From: Syntrophomonadaceae bacterium
Lineage (GTDB): Bacteria > Bacillota > Syntrophomonadia > Syntrophomonadales > Syntrophothermaceae
Length of the DNA stretch: 35,251 nt
Reading direction: 5' to 3'
Assembly: GCA_012799365.1 (NCBI GenBank)
Contig: JAAZLJ010000006.1
Coordinates: 1-35,251 of the forward strand
Shown: piece after piece, positions 33,732-35,251 of the stretch
Numbering within the stretch: position 1 is the first letter of the stretch
Layout: every line of letters starts with the position of its first letter
Notes under the pieces: generated by a model
The model's database searches: none
Told to the model about the DNA's origin: nothing
Seen by the model: only the letters and a program-made list of their open reading frames with translations
Translations under genes and position numbers: made by a program

Positions 33732-34925
33732 TTGATACGAATTGATGAAGAATTATGCACCGGCTGCAAGTTATGTGAAGAAGCCTGCTTGTTTGGAGCG
33801 GTAATGATAATCGAAGGAATGGCCATAGTAAACGAAGGCTGTACCGCTTGCGGAGCCTGCGTAGACCTGTGCCCGGTGGAAGCCATCTCCCTGGACCTAG
33901 ATGAAATACCGACAGACGAAACAGATGAATACTGCGACGTATGGGTATGGCTGGAAACCAGAGACAACCGGTTGGAAGGAGTTGGCCTGGAATTACTGGG
34001 CATAGGCCGGGAATTAGCCGATATTAAACAAGAAAAGCTGGTAGGAATTCTCCTGGGCAGTAAGCTGGAAGGGCTGGCGGAAAAAGCCATCTCTCACGGT
34101 GCCGACCGGGTGTGGTGTATTACCGATCCTGCCCTGGAACACTATGAAAACGGAGCTTATACCGCTGCTTTAACCGAACTCATAAATCAAGAAAAACCGG
34201 CCATTGTGCTCCTGGGGGCCACCCCTGATGGACGAGACCTGGCACCACGGGTAGCCGCCCGCCTGCAGACCGGCCTTACCGCCGATTGTACCGGACTGGC
34301 TATCGAGCTGGAAACCGGTAATCTACTACAAACCCGTCCCGCCTTTGGCGGTAACATCATGGCCACTATCATCACCCCTCATCATCGCCCTCAGATGGCC
34401 ACCGTACGCCCTCAGATAATGAAAGCTCGGCCCGCCGATGCCGCTCGTACGGGCGAAATCCTGGACTATCCTTTCGAATCCGGTGCCTGGGCCCTAACCC
34501 GTATATTGAGCCAGGAGGACACACAAAAACAGGTAAACCTTGAACAAGCCGACATTATCGTAGCTGGGGGCCGGGGTGCGGATGGCCCGGAAGGTCTCCA
34601 ACTCCTGCAAGAGCTGGCCACCACCCTGGGAGGTACCCTGGCCGTATCCCGGGCTCCCGTTGAAGAAGGCTGGATAGCCCCCGACTATCAGGTAGGCCAA
34701 ACCGGTAAGACCGTAGCCCCCCGGCTTTACATAGCCTGCGGTATCTCCGGCACTATTCAACACCTGGTGGGAATACAGGGTGCAGACATCGTAGTTGCCA
34801 TCAACCGAGATCCCAAGGCTCCTATTTTTCAGGCTGCTGACTATGGACTGGTCGGCGACCTATTCGAAATCGTTCCGCTGCTCATTACAAAAATCAGAAA
34901 AATCCAGAAACAGCGGCACCAATGA
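33732..34925 (+). CDS. etfA: Electron transfer flavoprotein alpha subunit with N-terminal ferredoxin domain
   Basis: About 397 residues. The first ~60 form a two-cluster ferredoxin domain: Cys12/15/18/22 and Cys40/43/46/50 when numbered from the GTG at 33723. A standard EtfA follows, ending with the FAD-binding 'SRAPVEEGWIAPDYQVGQTGKTVAPRLYIACGISGTIQH'-type region. The TTG at 33732 is the likely start, because AAGGGGTGA lies ~6 bases upstream; the GTG overlaps that element. An added ferredoxin domain is known in CarE of the caffeyl-CoA reductase complex and points to ferredoxin exchange. It is the last gene of acd-etfBA. I see no clear T-run terminator after it. Confidence 0.93.
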   Translation: MIRIDEELCTGCKLCEEACLFGAVMIIEGMAIVNEGCTACGACVDLCPVEAISLDLDEIPTDETDEYCDVWVWLETRDNRLEGVGLELLGIGRELADIKQEKLVGILLGSKLEGLAEKAISHGADRVWCITDPALEHYENGAYTAALTELINQEKPAIVLLGATPDGRDLAPRVAARLQTGLTADCTGLAIELETGNLLQTRPAFGGNIMATIITPHHRPQMATVRPQIMKARPADAARTGEILDYPFESGAWALTRILSQEDTQKQVNLEQADIIVAGGRGADGPEGLQLLQELATTLGGTLAVSRAPVEEGWIAPDYQVGQTGKTVAPRLYIACGISGTIQHLVGIQGADIVVAINRDPKAPIFQAADYGLVGDLFEIVPLLITKIRKIQKQRHQ

Positions 34926-34972
34926 TAGTTCCATAATATGGAGACAGGGTTAGATATATTGTAATTGTGCGT

Positions 34973-35033
34973 TAGCCCCTTGCCACCTCCTGCACGAGCA
35001 GGTCATGGCTTATATTCCCTTTATAAGGGGCTA
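34973..35033 (+). ncRNA. Folded intergenic element of unknown type
   Basis: A 9-bp perfect outer stem, TAGCCCCTT with AAGGGGCTA, encloses a second stem (GCCA/TGGC continuing after a bulge to CCTGC-ACGA-GCAGG) and an AT stem TTATA/TATAA. No T-run follows, so it is not a plain terminator. I do not recognise it as a known riboswitch. It may be a structured leader, an RNA processing site or a small mobile-element relic. Confidence 0.4.
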
Positions 35034-35081
35034 CAACAACTTTGGCATAGAGTGGATATGAATATATAATGAAGTTAAGGA

Positions 35082-35099
35082 TAGTGAATGTGTTCACAA
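35082..35099. promoter_or_regulatory. Rex-type operator 1 upstream of the next gene
   Basis: TAGTGAATGTGTTCACAA matches TTGTGAA-N4-TTCACAA with one mismatch among 14 defined bases. It is followed by AACAAGGGGTGACGG, similar to the sequence after operator 2. Confidence 0.65.
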
Positions 35100-35174
35100 T
35101 AACAAGGGGTGACGGAAAGAGACAGACGATACACATCGGTAATAATTGTACAGGGGATTTTTTTAGGCTGGAGT

Positions 35175-35192
35175 TTGTGAATGAGTTCACAG
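35175..35192. promoter_or_regulatory. Rex-type operator 2 upstream of the next gene
   Basis: TTGTGAATGAGTTCACAG matches the Rex consensus with one mismatch. It lies 55 bases before the next start codon, so it is probably in or beside the promoter. It is part of a ~30-base imperfect direct repeat with operator 1, 93 bases apart. Confidence 0.65.
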
Positions 35193-35246
35193 TCACAAGG
35201 GTCGGTTTGTGCTCATAACAATCTAAAAATGAAAGGGGGTATTAAA

Positions 35247-35251
35247 ATGAC
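35247..35251 (+). CDS. Start of the next gene, cut by the window edge
   Basis: An ATG at 35247 is preceded by GAAAGGGGG with good spacing. Only the first codon and two bases are inside, so no product can be named. It should be Rex-controlled. Confidence 0.5.

Noticed and set aside
34972-35196. 74-residue minus-strand ORF at the right end
   Set aside because: It covers the folded element and both Rex-type operators; regulatory DNA explains the region better.
1-35251. CRISPR arrays, tRNA or rRNA genes
   Set aside because: No regularly spaced repeats, cloverleaf-like sequences or rRNA motifs were seen on reading through both strands.

Overview
The window is about 35 kb of mid-GC DNA, probably from an anaerobic, syntrophic-type Firmicute (Clostridia, Syntrophomonas/Syntrophothermus-like). 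I infer this from the strong AGGAGG-type ribosome binding sites, the gene content, and the near absence of anything but redox and energy-conservation enzymes. No rRNA, tRNA or CRISPR was seen. The species cannot be fixed from the sequence alone.

Layout. (1) 1-650: the 3' end of an Rpn/PD-(D/E)XK transposase-like gene, then two hairpin terminators. (2) 688-7778, minus strand: a tightly overlapping operon hdrC-hdrB-hdrA-flxD-flxC-flxB-flxA for a cytosolic NADH-dependent heterodisulfide-reductase-type bifurcating complex (Flx-Hdr). Two of its genes, hdrA and flxD, contain an in-frame UGA at a conserved Cys position, each followed by a good bacterial SECIS-like hairpin. They are read here as selenoproteins. 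(3) 8127-18412, minus strand: a ten-gene group 4 [NiFe] hydrogenase operon (Hyf/Hyc type) with three antiporter-like subunits, a small detached C-terminal tail protein and a maturation protease. (4) 18499-21071, minus strand: moaD, a tungsten aldehyde:ferredoxin oxidoreductase (AOR) and its four-cluster ferredoxin, in the same direction and just upstream of the hydrogenase. (5) 21587-22807, minus strand: an iron-type alcohol dehydrogenase. (6) 23300-25273, plus strand: an AcoR-like sigma-54 activator. Full-consensus sigma-54 (-24/-12) promoters lie in front of both the AOR operon and the alcohol dehydrogenase. (7) 25586-31186, minus strand: a NuoE-NuoF-(NuoG/GltD fusion) flavoprotein complex. 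(8) 31711-34925, plus strand: acyl-CoA dehydrogenase plus EtfB and a ferredoxin-fused EtfA. (9) 34926-35251: a folded intergenic element, two Rex-type operators and the first codon of the next gene.

Working model (inference). An alcohol is oxidised to aldehyde (ADH, NADH) and then to acid (AOR, reduced ferredoxin), or the reverse. Reduced ferredoxin is discharged as H2 by the membrane hydrogenase with ion pumping. Flx-Hdr, the NuoEF-type complex and the Etf-Acd complex balance NADH, ferredoxin and thiol/disulfide or acyl-CoA pools. Redox control by Rex and substrate control by the sigma-54 activator are visible as sites. Three related, degenerate intergenic repeats (around 10.3, 25.5 and 31.5 kb) do not fit any known feature type I could name.
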